64,000 bases of DNA. Origin: Fibrobacterota bacterium (lineage in GTDB: Bacteria; Fibrobacterota; Fibrobacteria; UBA11236). The notes below the pieces were generated by a model. That model saw only the letters and a program-made list of their open reading frames with translations, had not been told where the DNA came from and searched no databases. The stretch is from positions 1 through 64,000 of the forward strand of contig JAQBPO010000042.1 of the NCBI GenBank assembly GCA_028287465.1. Direction: 5' to 3'. How positions within the stretch are numbered: position 1 is the stretch's first letter; the number at the start of each line of letters is the position of its first letter. This document shows positions 43,801-52,482 of the stretch, piece after piece. Position numbers and translations under genes: made by a program.

Positions 43801-45498
43801 CCGGCCATCCCGGAGGTGGTCCTGTTCCGCTTCGCCCAGGCTTCGGACATCCACCATTCCGGGGGCCTTGCCTTCGGTCCCGGACCCGTAGCCGGCGCGA
43901 ATTACCTGTATCTGTCGGTGGGGGACAACGGCACCAATGCCACCGGGGATCTGACTCCCTTGAAGGTGACCCAGATGAATTGGCCGAACGGCAAGATCCT
44001 GCGGTTCTCGCAAGCCGAATTCCGTTCCGCGGCCCAGCTGCCCTGGAACTACGCCAATGGCGCCACCAACCCGTACATCGTGGCCACGGGCCTCCGGAAT
44101 CCCTGGAGGCTGAGCTTCGACGGGGACGATATGTGGATCAGCAATGTCGGCTTCGACAAGAACGAGGAAATCAACAAGTTCAACGTGAAGACCGAAATCG
44201 GGGTCAATTTCGGTTGGCCCTGGTGCGAAGGCAATACCTGCTGCACGGCCGGGATCGATTGCAGCCTGGGTGGGCAATTGCCTCCCATGCCGAACAACCT
44301 GACGCCGCCCTTCTACGCCTATCCCCGCAGCGACGGCCCCACCGGGGAAGGCGCGGTCATCGGCGGTTTCGTCTATCGCGGAACGGCCATGCCCGGCCTC
44401 GCCGGCAAATACATCTTCACCGATTTCGTCGATCAGGAAGTGTATTCCCTGGATCCGGCCACCAAGGTGCGGACCAGGATCCTCTCCAACGCGGGCAATA
44501 TCGCCGACATCGGCAAGGATAGGAACGGCGAAATCATGCTGACGGATTACGGCCGGTCCAACATCTACCGGATCGTTCCCGGAGCCGGCGGCCCCTTGTT
44601 GGCCTGGCCCCCGCAGAATCTGGCCGATGCCGGTTGCTTCGAGTCCTTGAACAACGGCAACCCCGTTCCCAAGGCTTCCGTGCGACGGTTCAACGTGGCC
44701 CAGAAATTCTGGTCGGACGGAGCGGACAAGGAGCGGATGGTTTCCCTTCCCGCGGGCTCGACCATCAACGTTACCGACCCGGACAATTGGACCCTGCCCA
44801 TCGGCGGCGTCACCATCAAGAATTTCTTCTGGCAGGGAAGCATCTTCGAGACGCGGCTATTCGTAAGGCATACGGACGCGACCTATGCGGGGTATACCTA
44901 TAAGTGGACGGCGCCGAATGCGGCGACCCTGGTGTCCGCGGATGGGGATACCAAGGACCTGGGCGGGGGGATGATCTGGAAATACCCGTCCCGGTCCCAG
45001 TGCATGACCTGCCATAACGAAAAGGTCGGGGGCAGCATCGCCCTGGAAACCCGCCAGATGAACGTCGGTTCCCAGCTCGCGGACATGGCCCATCAGGGCA
45101 TGTTCAATATCGCCAACCCGGCGCCCCTAGCCCCTTTCCCGGATTTCAAGGACTGGACCGTACCCATCGGGGATCGCGCGAACGCCTACATGCATGTGAA
45201 CTGCGCCAATTGCCATCGCGGTCCGGCGGAATCCGCCGCGGGCCGGGCGACCTGGGACGCCCGTTACAATACGCCGTTGGCGAACAAGAAGGCTTGCGAT
45301 GAGACTCCGATCGAACCGGTCGGCGGCAGCGCGGACGAGCGGATCATCAAGCCGGGCAATCATACCCTGTCCACCGTTTGGCTCCGGGCCCATCAGAGGA
45401 CCAGCCAGTACATGCCTCCCTTGGGAAGCTCGGTTCCCGATGCCGAAGGCGTGGACATGCTCAGGGATTGGATGAACCAGTTGACGGGCTGCCAGTAA
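40852..45498 (+). CDS. Modular secreted dehydrogenase: CBM6/FN3/CBM4-9/ricin modules, PQQ sugar-dehydrogenase-like propeller, di-heme cytochrome c
   Basis: A 1548-residue secreted protein. The signal peptide ends near LAAQQ (residue 40). Modules in order: CBM6-like (42-165, EAEAWTTQTGLQTEA), FN3 (168-258), CBM4/9-like (262-398, LLVNGDFSNAFANWNM), FN3 (403-494), CBM6-like (497-622), FN3 (624-716), ricin/CBM13-like (720-860, QKWELTLAG). Then a soluble aldose/glucose dehydrogenase-like beta-propeller (about 880-1245, DIHHSGGLAFGP, TGLRNPWRLSFDGDD), and a C-terminal domain with two c-type heme motifs, CMTCH (1384-1388) and CANCH (1451-1455). The design suggests oxidation of polysaccharide-derived sugars on the substrate surface with electrons leaving through the hemes. 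FN3 copies share a 39-bp identical stretch. ATG with GGAG upstream. Confidence 0.88.
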   Translation: MMVIHRNPSMPLALHGLFRGAFKGLLLLLAAALSPKLAAQQLEAEAWTTQTGLQTEATSDAGGGLNVGWIDANDWAEYLNRPLAAGNWMIDARMATMATGRSIQLYVDDVLKTTVTYAGNTAGWQNWITVASPQFNVAAGGNHKVRLVFPGNNMNLNWIKFVPQTVDGIAPSVPTGLNSPSQSNTTVNLSWTGSTDNVGVTGYDVYKGGVLSASLGNVVAYQAGGLTANTAYSFQVRARDAAGNASALSGALNVSTTNTATANLLVNGDFSNAFANWNMYQGVPLNVSGEYAVNVPVAGNVYDVNLVQILPLTQGGKYTLTFRARSNANRTIVGGWGLAEAPWTNQSITVNLTTAWTDYVLSAVSTVPSLANSRVFFDVGGMTGEVHIDNVVLAKETIADVQAPSVPAGLASPAQANTTINLAWTGSTDNVGVTGYDVYKGGVLLASLGNVTVYQATGLAANTAYSFQVLAKDAAGNKSALSPAVNVTTANGQTALLIEAEAWTLQNGLQTEATTDVGGGLNVGWIDALDWAEYANQPLAAGTYRLEARIATMDVNRSIQLSVDGALLTTLGYAGNTGGWQTWATAVSGNFTVPASGNHLIRIGFPGNNMNLNWIRLVPTAPDLQAPTLPANVASPAQTGTTADLTWTASTDNVAVAGYEIHVNGILKSVVGPVTASQITGLALQTTYSVRILAFDAAGNKSALTAAINVTTTNAANLNGIYAVTNRNSSKCVEVSGGSVANGAVVIQNECDGSRAQKWELTLAGANVYKLKNVNSGKVLDVTGAGSTNDVQQWDDVNGAAQQWRVLPAATGYFTLNATSDVSECLDIFGVSKANGATLQTYGCNGLASQQFALAPTEATTACVAGAPASAAIATQELWPGVGFTQPMELVQEPAAAGNAWIVMDKLGMIRRVLDDAADNVNRVFLNMEAKVTNSGESGLASFAFDPEYGVSNRYVYLTYLSSAPQELRLSRFTANANGTAVDPAIPEVVLFRFAQASDIHHSGGLAFGPGPVAGANYLYLSVGDNGTNATGDLTPLKVTQMNWPNGKILRFSQAEFRSAAQLPWNYANGATNPYIVATGLRNPWRLSFDGDDMWISNVGFDKNEEINKFNVKTEIGVNFGWPWCEGNTCCTAGIDCSLGGQLPPMPNNLTPPFYAYPRSDGPTGEGAVIGGFVYRGTAMPGLAGKYIFTDFVDQEVYSLDPATKVRTRILSNAGNIADIGKDRNGEIMLTDYGRSNIYRIVPGAGGPLLAWPPQNLADAGCFESLNNGNPVPKASVRRFNVAQKFWSDGADKERMVSLPAGSTINVTDPDNWTLPIGGVTIKNFFWQGSIFETRLFVRHTDATYAGYTYKWTAPNAATLVSADGDTKDLGGGMIWKYPSRSQCMTCHNEKVGGSIALETRQMNVGSQLADMAHQGMFNIANPAPLAPFPDFKDWTVPIGDRANAYMHVNCANCHRGPAESAAGRATWDARYNTPLANKKACDETPIEPVGGSADERIIKPGNHTLSTVWLRAHQRTSQYMPPLGSSVPDAEGVDMLRDWMNQLTGCQ
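41421..42158 (+). repeat. Internal duplication of FN3 coding DNA
   Basis: A 39-bp stretch at 41421-41459 is identical to 42120-42158, 699 bp apart, within the first and second FN3 domains of the large dehydrogenase; identity continues with a few changes on both sides. It shows recent duplication or gene conversion between modules. Confidence 0.85.
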
Positions 45499-45521
45499 GC
45501 CCGCCGCCAATGCCGGCGGGC
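45499..45521. terminator. Hairpin between convergent genes
   Basis: GCCCGCCG (45499-45506) and CGGCGGGC (45514-45521) form an 8-bp stem with a 7-nt loop directly after the dehydrogenase stop. No T-run on either side; a possible bidirectional, factor-assisted terminator. Confidence 0.45.
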
Positions 45522-45575
45522 AGGTGGTCCAGGATTTCGGGTTCTTCAACGTAATCTCGCGGATCCGCGATATCC

Positions 45576-46922
45576 TCAGGCCGGGCGGCCGCGATTGCGG
45601 AAACGGGTGGCGAGCCAGGCGATATTGCCCGCAAGGGAGATCGCGTCCTTCATCCCAAGCCTGCCTTCGCGCCGCGCCGGCCCCGCAATGGAATCCGCCA
45701 GGCCCGCCGGCTTACGGTATTTCTTGATGACAAGGAATCCTATCGTGCCCGCGAACAGGACCATCAACGGCCTTTTCACGGTTTCCAACCCATCCCGGAC
45801 CCCCGCGGATGAGGCTTGTTTCCGGACCAGTGGTCCGGGAGCCCGTTCATGGCGCGCCGTCACGGGTTCCCGGGGCGGTGGGACGGTCGTCCGTCCCGGT
45901 TGCGCCGCCGTGGCGCCGCTCGGCTTGGGCGCGGCGGGTTTAGCTTCCACCGGCGAAGCGGTGGATTCCCCTTCCATTCCCTGCTGGACGCGTTCTCCCG
46001 TCGATACCGGCTCCGCATGCGGCGAAGGCTTGATGTGGCTGCCGAAGGTGTTCGCATAAACCTTGGTGAACTCCGCCCCGAAAAAGAGGATCTGGGACGA
46101 GTAATAGATCCACAGCAGGATGATGACCAGGGAGCCCGCCGCGCCGTATGCGGAACTCACGCTGCCCCTGCCCAGGTAGAGGCCGATGAGGTAACGCCCC
46201 AGGGAGAACAGGAAGGCCGTGACCACGCCTCCGATCCATACGTCCTTCCACTTGCAGGTGACGTCGGGCAGCACCTTGTAGATCAAGGTGAAGAGCAGGG
46301 CCGTGATCCCGAAGGAGATCGCGAAGTTGAGGGCCTGGATGGCCGCGGCGGGGATGGGCAGGATCCGTTCCAGGTACGATCCCAGGCCCGCCAGGACCGC
46401 GCTCAAGACCAAGGTCACGAGCAGCATGAACCCGATGACCAGGACCATGGAGAAGGACAGGATGCGCGTGCGCAGGAAGCCCTTGATTCCCTGTCCGGGT
46501 TTGGGCTTGACCTGCCAGATGGTGTTCAAGGCGTCCTGGAGCTGGCCGAAGGCGCCCGAAGCGCCCAGCAGCAAGGTTACCAGGCCTACTAAGGTCGCTA
46601 TGACGCCGCCTCCCGATCGATGCACGCTGGAAACCATGGTCTGGATGGCTTCCGCACCCTGGTCCCCTACGAGGCCGCGGATCTGGAAGAACAATTGGTT
46701 GGTCGCCGCCTCCTGGCCGAATACCATGCCGGCCACGGCGATGGCCAGGACCAGCAGGGGGGCGATGGAGAAGATGGTGTAATAGGAGAGGGCCGCCGCG
46801 AGCCTGGACGCTTTGTCGTCGCTCCACGCGCTCGCGCTGTCCTTCATCAGGGCGAACCCGGTCTTGAAACCCAATTTCGGACCCCTCGGTCCCGTCGGTG
46901 GTTTTTTCTTCGATGAAGCCAT
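45576..46922 (-). CDS. YihY/BrkB family inner-membrane protein
   Basis: A 448-residue protein of the YihY/virulence factor BrkB family (once called RNase BN): ASRLAAALSYYTIFSIAPLL at the first helix, GASGAFGQLQDALNTIW, six predicted membrane helices within residues 30-290, and ILLWIYYSSQILFFGAEF near the end of the core. Beyond the core is an unusual 150-residue cytoplasmic tail: Pro/Ala/Lys-rich to about 370, then another hydrophobic segment (LMVLFAGTIGFLVIKKY). The exact role is unknown; an envelope or export role is suggested. ATG with AAAAGGAGAAGG and a TATATC element just upstream. Confidence 0.88.
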   Translation of the reverse strand: MASSKKKPPTGPRGPKLGFKTGFALMKDSASAWSDDKASRLAAALSYYTIFSIAPLLVLAIAVAGMVFGQEAATNQLFFQIRGLVGDQGAEAIQTMVSSVHRSGGGVIATLVGLVTLLLGASGAFGQLQDALNTIWQVKPKPGQGIKGFLRTRILSFSMVLVIGFMLLVTLVLSAVLAGLGSYLERILPIPAAAIQALNFAISFGITALLFTLIYKVLPDVTCKWKDVWIGGVVTAFLFSLGRYLIGLYLGRGSVSSAYGAAGSLVIILLWIYYSSQILFFGAEFTKVYANTFGSHIKPSPHAEPVSTGERVQQGMEGESTASPVEAKPAAPKPSGATAAQPGRTTVPPPREPVTARHERAPGPLVRKQASSAGVRDGLETVKRPLMVLFAGTIGFLVIKKYRKPAGLADSIAGPARREGRLGMKDAISLAGNIAWLATRFRNRGRPA

Positions 46923-47251
46923 TTGAACCCGCCTTCTCCTTTTAAGATATATTCCGGGGGATTTTACGCAAAAATCGGCTTCATTCTTCGGAATCGCGCC
47001 GATTCCGGCCCTTTACCCTCCTTTGCGGTTCCCATCGGCGGATACGGCGGATACCGCGGCCCCGGATCGGCCGCGGGACCGGGTCATCGGGCCCGCCGCG
47101 CAAGATCCGCCCCAAGCCCGCCTGGGTAACCTGCATGTTTCCCATCGTCCGCCGTCTTTGCCTTTTTGGCAACCGTGATCCGGAGCATGCCTTCCGATCC
47201 CGATCCTCGTCATTGCGCCCTCATCCTGGGGATATTAATTTCCGGAGGCCG
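46923..47251. promoter_or_regulatory. Divergent promoter region between brkB-like gene and carotenoid operon
   Basis: This 329-bp gap has no gene. On the minus strand TATATC (46951-46946) stands about 24 nt before the BrkB-like start. A GC-rich dyad CCGCGGCC (47054-47061)/GGCCGCGG (47069-47076) lies in the middle. On the plus side TATTAAT (47233-47239) is AT-rich but so close to GGAGG that it may be only leader. The carotenoid promoter is not clear; a light- or stress-responsive operator could be the GC dyad. Confidence 0.4.
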
Positions 47252-48367
47252 ATGCCGGATCCGCGGCGGGAATGGAGCGAGGCCTTCTTGGAATCAGGCG
47301 TAAGATCCGACGAATCCGCGTCAAGGAAGGATCCGGGGACGGTCCTTCCCGATTGGCTGGCATCTCCCGCGCTGGAAGGGAAGGCTTCGGATCCTATCCG
47401 TTACCTCGCGGACAACAGCCGGTCCTTCCGGTTCGCCTGCCGGTTCCTTCCCGCCTTGGAGGCCAGGCGGATCGCCGAGGTCTACGCCTTCTGCCGCTTT
47501 ACGGATGATCTGGTGGATCTGGCGGATCCGGGAATGGCCTCCGGCCTCGACGAACGCCTGGATGCGTGGGAAACCCTGGCGGAACGGGCGCATGCGGGGA
47601 GCCTCACGGGGTTCCCCCTGCTGGATCTCCCCATCGGCAGGATGGGCCGGGACGGGATCCCGTTCCGCTACGTACGGGAACTGATCGCGGGAATGCGCAT
47701 GGATCTGGTTCCCCGTACCTACGCGACCCTGACGGAACTCGAGACATATACGTATCGCGTCGCCGGGGCGATTGGCCAATGGCTGACCGAACGGGTGGGC
47801 ATCCGCGATGCGTGGGTGCTGGCCAGGGCCGCGGATCTGGGCCATGCCATGCAGCTGACCAATATCCTCCGGGACGTCGGCGAGGATCTGTCCCGGGGGA
47901 GGCTCTATCTTCCCTTGGACGCGATGGCGCGGCATGGATTGCATCCGTCCGACCTGGACGAGGCCTCCCGATGGAAGGGCGCGCCCCCGCAAGCCTACCG
48001 CGACCTGATGGAGGAGATGATGGGCATCGCCGAGCGCTATTACCAGCGCGCGTTCCAGGGCGTTCCGGCCTTACCGGTCTTCTTCCAGAGGCCGGTCTTC
48101 GTCGCGGCCCTGGTCTACCGCGGCATCCATGAGGCTTTGCGCAGGAACGGCTACGACAATATCACGCGTCGCGCCTGTTCCACGGCATGGGACAAGGCCG
48201 CGATAGGGCTGCGGGCCTATTGGCTGCTCCCTTCCCTGCGCGCCCTGTTCTCCCCTTCGCCCCGAGCATCGGTCACGCGTCCGCATGGCTCCAGGGACGG
48301 GGCGCGCGCCTGGCCCTGGTCCGGAAGCGCGGGCGCCTACGCCGCAGGGAGCGCGACGGGCCCATGA
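47252..48367 (+). CDS. crtB: Phytoene synthase
   Basis: Condenses two geranylgeranyl-PP to 15-cis-phytoene, the first committed step of C40 carotenoid synthesis. The 371-residue protein has NSRSFRFACRFLPA, the Asp-rich site FTDDLVDLAD, TYRVAGAIGQWL and the second site TNILRDVGEDLSRGRLYLP. The tail beyond residue 335 is basic and low-complexity. Start at ATG 47252 with GGAGG 4 nt upstream; the frame is open further upstream without similarity. First gene of a seven-gene operon in which each start overlaps the previous stop. Confidence 0.93.
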   Translation: MPDPRREWSEAFLESGVRSDESASRKDPGTVLPDWLASPALEGKASDPIRYLADNSRSFRFACRFLPALEARRIAEVYAFCRFTDDLVDLADPGMASGLDERLDAWETLAERAHAGSLTGFPLLDLPIGRMGRDGIPFRYVRELIAGMRMDLVPRTYATLTELETYTYRVAGAIGQWLTERVGIRDAWVLARAADLGHAMQLTNILRDVGEDLSRGRLYLPLDAMARHGLHPSDLDEASRWKGAPPQAYRDLMEEMMGIAERYYQRAFQGVPALPVFFQRPVFVAALVYRGIHEALRRNGYDNITRRACSTAWDKAAIGLRAYWLLPSLRALFSPSPRASVTRPHGSRDGARAWPWSGSAGAYAAGSATGP

Positions 48368-49092
48368 AGCGCGCCGTATTGGTCGCGGCCCTGGCCGCGC
48401 TCGCGTCGAACCAGCATGCCCTCGCCGGAAAAGGTACTGAGGAGGCCAGGGAAGAGCGCGTCTCCCCGCCCGAACGCGACGACGTCTTCGCCGAAGGACT
48501 GCGCGATCTGCGCGCGGCGGAGGCGGGCCTGCGCGCCCATCCCGATTCCATTCCGATGCACCTGGATCGGCTGCGAATCCTCTACGTACTCGGCGTCCGT
48601 AAAAAGGGATTCCTGGGGGACGCGGAGAAGGAGATCGATTGGCTGCGCGAAAGGATCGGAGCGGATAATGGGGACGGATCCGACCTCCTATTGGCCTATC
48701 GGGGCGCCATCACGGTTGCCCGGGCGAAATTCGGGTTCAATCCAACCCGGAAGCTGGAACACCTGAAGGCGGGGATCCCGCTCCTGGATTCGGCCCTGGA
48801 GCATGCCCCCGACCAACCGGAGATCCGCTATCTCCGGCTCGTAAGCGGATATTACCTCCCGTTCTTCATCGGAAGGAAGGAGAAGGTCGCGGAGGATTTC
48901 CGGGCCTTGGCGCGGATCCTGCCCCAGGCGGCGGATCGGTATCCCCCCAAATGGTTCCTGTCCGTCGCCGGGTTCGTGGTCGACAAAGGCGATCTGGGGC
49001 AGGAGGAGAAGGCGCGCCTGGAAGGGGCCATGCGGACGGTCGCGGCCGGATCCCAATCGTCGGCCCGGGGACCCGGGGAGGCGGACCGGTGA
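48364..49092 (+). CDS. Periplasmic helical-repeat protein in the carotenoid operon
   Basis: A 242-residue protein with a signal peptide (MKRAVLVAALAALASNQHALA). The mature part is alpha-helical and TPR-like (HLDRLRILYVLGVRKKGFLG, LLDSALEHAPDQPEIRYLR). No catalytic motif. It is fully embedded in the carotenoid operon by 4-nt overlaps on both sides (ATGA, GTGA), so a role in placing or modifying the carotenoid in the envelope is possible but unproven. Confidence 0.72.
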   Translation: MKRAVLVAALAALASNQHALAGKGTEEAREERVSPPERDDVFAEGLRDLRAAEAGLRAHPDSIPMHLDRLRILYVLGVRKKGFLGDAEKEIDWLRERIGADNGDGSDLLLAYRGAITVARAKFGFNPTRKLEHLKAGIPLLDSALEHAPDQPEIRYLRLVSGYYLPFFIGRKEKVAEDFRALARILPQAADRYPPKWFLSVAGFVVDKGDLGQEEKARLEGAMRTVAAGSQSSARGPGEADR

Positions 49093-49793
49093 TCGCGGCG
49101 ATGCGGCCTCGGCCGCGTTTCAACCCCTGGGCGGCGCGCTGTTTCGAATCCGTCTTCCTTCCCATGCGGAAAGTCCTGCTCGGGGATCTCGTATTCCTGA
49201 ACCTTCCGGCCTCCTTGCCGCGCGATCGTCCCATCCTCCTGGTCGGGAACCATATCAGCAATTGGGATGGATTCCTGTTCAGGGAAATCCAACGCCGGCT
49301 TTTCCCCGCGCGGCCGATCTTCAGCATCATGCTCGAGGAGGAACTGCGCAAGCGGCCCTTGTTCCGGTTTCTCGGCGGCATCGGGATCGACCCGGGCAAT
49401 CCGGTATCGGTGGCCGGCGCCATCAGGGACGTGCGGGACCTGCGGAAGGGGGACCCGGATTTCTTCCTGTCCTTCTTCCCTCAAGGCAGGATCGTTCCCG
49501 GTTTCCGGCGGCCCCTGGATTTCCTGCCCGGCATCGATCTTTTCCTGCGGGCCATGGTACCCGCTACGGTGATTCCCGTCGGCCTCCATATGGAGCCGAT
49601 GCACAAGCTGGCGCCGGCCATGTTCATCTCCCTTGGCCGCCCTCTCCAGGTCGATCGGCCATCCCCGGTCCGGAGCCTCCTCGCCGATCAGGTGACGGCG
49701 GAACTCGATCGCATCCATGCGCACCTGACCCGTCCCCGGAGTCCGTTCCCAGGGGCCGGCGAGGGACATGCGGAAAGGATCCGGGTCTCATGA
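49089..49793 (+). CDS. PlsC-type acyltransferase of the carotenoid operon
   Basis: A 234-residue acyltransferase of the lysophosphatidate acyltransferase fold: the H-X4-D motif is NHISNWD, and FFPQGRIVPGF takes the place of the usual EGTR region. In this operon, next to a glycosyltransferase, it probably esterifies a fatty acid to a carotenoid glycoside, as CrtO does in staphyloxanthin synthesis, rather than making phospholipid. Start is a GTG overlapping the previous stop; the ATG at 49101 is an alternative. Confidence 0.82.
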   Translation: MIAAMRPRPRFNPWAARCFESVFLPMRKVLLGDLVFLNLPASLPRDRPILLVGNHISNWDGFLFREIQRRLFPARPIFSIMLEEELRKRPLFRFLGGIGIDPGNPVSVAGAIRDVRDLRKGDPDFFLSFFPQGRIVPGFRRPLDFLPGIDLFLRAMVPATVIPVGLHMEPMHKLAPAMFISLGRPLQVDRPSPVRSLLADQVTAELDRIHAHLTRPRSPFPGAGEGHAERIRVS

Positions 49794-50944
49794 ATAACCC
49801 GGAGTCCATATTACTCGGCCTTTCGAGCCTCTCCGCCGTCGCCATGCTGGCGGGCGCGATCTATAATGCCCTGACCGCCCCTCGGCTGGAATCCGGCGGA
49901 AAGTCGATCCCGAGGGCGTGCCCCCGGGTCAGCCTGCTGATACCCGCGCGGAACGAGGAAGCCAATCTGGGAATCCTGCTTCCCCTGCTCGCGCGCCTGG
50001 AATGGCCCGGGCTGGAAATCCTGATCCTGGACGATCAATCCTCGGACGGGACGCCGCGCATCGCCGGATTGGGGCCCGGGAGGCTGCTGGCCGGCCGGCC
50101 TTTGCCCCAAGGATGGATCGGAAAGAATTGGGCCTGCCACCAGCTGGCGGAGGAAGCCTCCGGGGACATCCTGATTTTCTGCGATGCGGATGTCCGCCCG
50201 CGATCGGACGCGGTGTTCGCGACGGTGTCCTTGATGGAATCGGGCGGACTGGATGCCTTGACCTGCCTGCCCAGGCAAATCCTCGGGACCTGGTCGGAGA
50301 AGGCCGTGATCCCGCACCTGCTTTCCGCGCCCCTGTTCGGATTCCTGCCCATGGCCCTGGTTTCGCGCCTGCCGGTCCCGGCCTTGTCCATGGGCTGCGG
50401 ACAATGGTTCGCATTCACCCGCGCCGCCTATGCGGGCTGCGGCGGGCATGCGGGCGTAAGGCGCGAGGTCGTCGAGGACATGGCCCTGGCCCGGCGCGTC
50501 AAGGCCCACGGCATGATCCTGGGCGCGTCGTTCTCCACCCGCTGCCTATCCACGCGGATGTACCGTGACCTGCCCGGCCTATGGAGCGGGTTTTCCAAGA
50601 ACATGGTCTATTTCACGGGGACGGGCCTGCTCAGGCCGCCCATCGCCTTGGCCGCATTCCTGATCGTGAACGTCCTGCCTTGGGTGATGCCTCTTTGCGG
50701 CCATGGGCCATGGCTCGTGCCGTTGGCCTTCTGGGCGGCCGCGCGTCTGTTGACGGCTAGGGTGGTGCGGGAGCCTTTCTCCGCTTGGTTCTGGTCGCCG
50801 TTGGGAACCCTGCTGGTGCCTTCCCTCGCCGCGCGTTCCTGGTGGCTCTACCGCACCCGTTCCGTGGCATGGAAGGACAGGATCCTTTCGGCCGCGTTCT
50901 CCGCATCGGAAGTGGATCAAGCGAGGCAAGTAGCGGAAGTATGA
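49790..50944 (+). CDS. Family 2 glycosyltransferase, CrtQ-like
   Basis: A 384-residue membrane-bound glycosyltransferase. One N-terminal helix; catalytic domain with VSLLIPARNEEANLG, LILDDQSSDGT, the DxD-type metal site FCDADVRP, and a later VVEDMALARRVK; three C-terminal helices. The closest named relatives I know are CrtQ-type enzymes that put glucose on carotenoid carboxyl or hydroxyl groups. Position between the acyltransferase and crtI supports a carotenoid glycoside. Confidence 0.83.
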   Translation: MNNPESILLGLSSLSAVAMLAGAIYNALTAPRLESGGKSIPRACPRVSLLIPARNEEANLGILLPLLARLEWPGLEILILDDQSSDGTPRIAGLGPGRLLAGRPLPQGWIGKNWACHQLAEEASGDILIFCDADVRPRSDAVFATVSLMESGGLDALTCLPRQILGTWSEKAVIPHLLSAPLFGFLPMALVSRLPVPALSMGCGQWFAFTRAAYAGCGGHAGVRREVVEDMALARRVKAHGMILGASFSTRCLSTRMYRDLPGLWSGFSKNMVYFTGTGLLRPPIALAAFLIVNVLPWVMPLCGHGPWLVPLAFWAAARLLTARVVREPFSAWFWSPLGTLLVPSLAARSWWLYRTRSVAWKDRILSAAFSASEVDQARQVAEV

Positions 50945-52482
50945 ATATGAGTATGGGCATGCGACAGGAAGCCGTGGTCATCGGCGGGGGATTCGGGGGG
51001 CTCGCTTCGGCCATGCGCCTGCAAGGCATGGGGTTCAACGTGACCTTGCTCGAGATGCGGGACAAGGTAGGAGGCCGCGCCAACCGGTGGCGGGCCAAGG
51101 GTTATACCTTCGATATGGGGCCAAGCCTCATCACGGCGCCGTCCATCATCGAAGGCGCGTTCAGGGCGGTCGGGAGCAGCCTGTCCGCCTTCGTCGACCT
51201 CATTCCGCTGGATCCCTTCTACAGGATCCATTTCCACGACGGCACATGGATCGATTACTCCGGGGATCCGGAACGGATGAAGGCGCAGATGGCCGCCTTT
51301 TCGCGCCGGGACGCCTCCCGCTACGACGCCTTCATGGATGCCATCAGGCCGATCTACGAGGCCGTACTGGAAACGGGCCTGGGCGCGACGCCGTTCCACG
51401 ATTGGCGCGTCATGGCGCGCTTCCTGCCCACGGTCATGCGCCTCGGAGCCTGGAGGACGGCCACCTCCTTCGTGAACGGGTACTTCCGGGATTTCCGCCA
51501 TCGCTTCATGTTCAGCTTCCATCCCCTGTATATCGGAGGCAATCCCTTCGCCTGCCCGGCGGTCTACCTGATGATTCCCTACCTGGAGCGCCGGCAGGGA
51601 GTCTGGTACACGCGCGGCGGGATGTACAGCGTGGTGGAAGCGATGGAACGGGCCTTCCGCGACGCGGGCGGGACCGTCCTTACCGATCATCCCGCCACGC
51701 GGATCCGTGTCGAAGCCGGCCGGGCCGTGGGGGTGGAAGCGCGCGGCCGGTTCTTCCCCGCGCAAGCCGTCGTCAGCAACGCGGATCTGGCCCATACCTA
51801 CGCCGATCTGATCGAACCCCGGCATCGCCGCAAATGGACGGACGGCAGGATCAAGCGGCTCGAGCATACCATGGGATGCTTCCTCCTGTTCCTGGGGGTG
51901 CGCAAGACCTTCCCTTTCCTCAAGCATCATACCCTGATCCTTTCCGAACGCTACCGGGAACTGCTCACGGACATCTTCAGCCGGAAAATCCTTCCCGCCG
52001 ACTTCAGCCTATACCTGCATGCGCCGGCCAAAACCGACGGCAGCATGGCCCCTCCCGGATGCGAAAGCCTGATGGTTCTGGCCCCGGTGGCGAACCTCGA
52101 CTCGGGACTGGATTGGGAGGGGGCCAAGAACGCCTTCGCCGATCGACTGTTGGATTTCCTGGAGGCCTGGGGATTGGAAGGATTGCGCGCCCACCTCGAG
52201 GCCTTCCGCATCTATACGCCGCTGGATTTCCGCGCGGACTTCAACGCGGTCCGGGGCAATGCCTTCGGCCTCGTTCCCACTTTATCGCAGACCGGATGGT
52301 TCCGCCCCCATAATCGGAGCGAAGACATCGCCAACCTGTATTTCGCCGGGGCGGGCACCCATCCCGGCGCCGGGGTCCCTGGGGTTCTGCTTTCGGCCGA
52401 AGCGGTGGAGGCCTGCGTACGGGAGGACTTCCCCCGGATCCGCGAAAGCCATCCTCAGCGGAGCGCGGCCGCGGTCCCATGA
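50941..52482 (+). CDS. crtI: Phytoene desaturase (CrtI type)
   Basis: An FAD enzyme introducing double bonds into phytoene, giving lycopene or a partly desaturated product. 513 residues; the dinucleotide-binding motif AVVIGGGFGGLASAMRLQ is at the N-terminus, KVGGRANRWRAKGYTFDMGPS follows, and the C-terminal signature is NLYFAGAGTHPGAGVPGVLLS. Oxygen-dependent bacterial CrtI has this C-terminal region. Start overlaps the glycosyltransferase stop; further ATGs at 50947 and 50953 are possible. Confidence 0.95.
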   Translation: MNMSMGMRQEAVVIGGGFGGLASAMRLQGMGFNVTLLEMRDKVGGRANRWRAKGYTFDMGPSLITAPSIIEGAFRAVGSSLSAFVDLIPLDPFYRIHFHDGTWIDYSGDPERMKAQMAAFSRRDASRYDAFMDAIRPIYEAVLETGLGATPFHDWRVMARFLPTVMRLGAWRTATSFVNGYFRDFRHRFMFSFHPLYIGGNPFACPAVYLMIPYLERRQGVWYTRGGMYSVVEAMERAFRDAGGTVLTDHPATRIRVEAGRAVGVEARGRFFPAQAVVSNADLAHTYADLIEPRHRRKWTDGRIKRLEHTMGCFLLFLGVRKTFPFLKHHTLILSERYRELLTDIFSRKILPADFSLYLHAPAKTDGSMAPPGCESLMVLAPVANLDSGLDWEGAKNAFADRLLDFLEAWGLEGLRAHLEAFRIYTPLDFRADFNAVRGNAFGLVPTLSQTGWFRPHNRSEDIANLYFAGAGTHPGAGVPGVLLSAEAVEACVREDFPRIRESHPQRSAAAVP

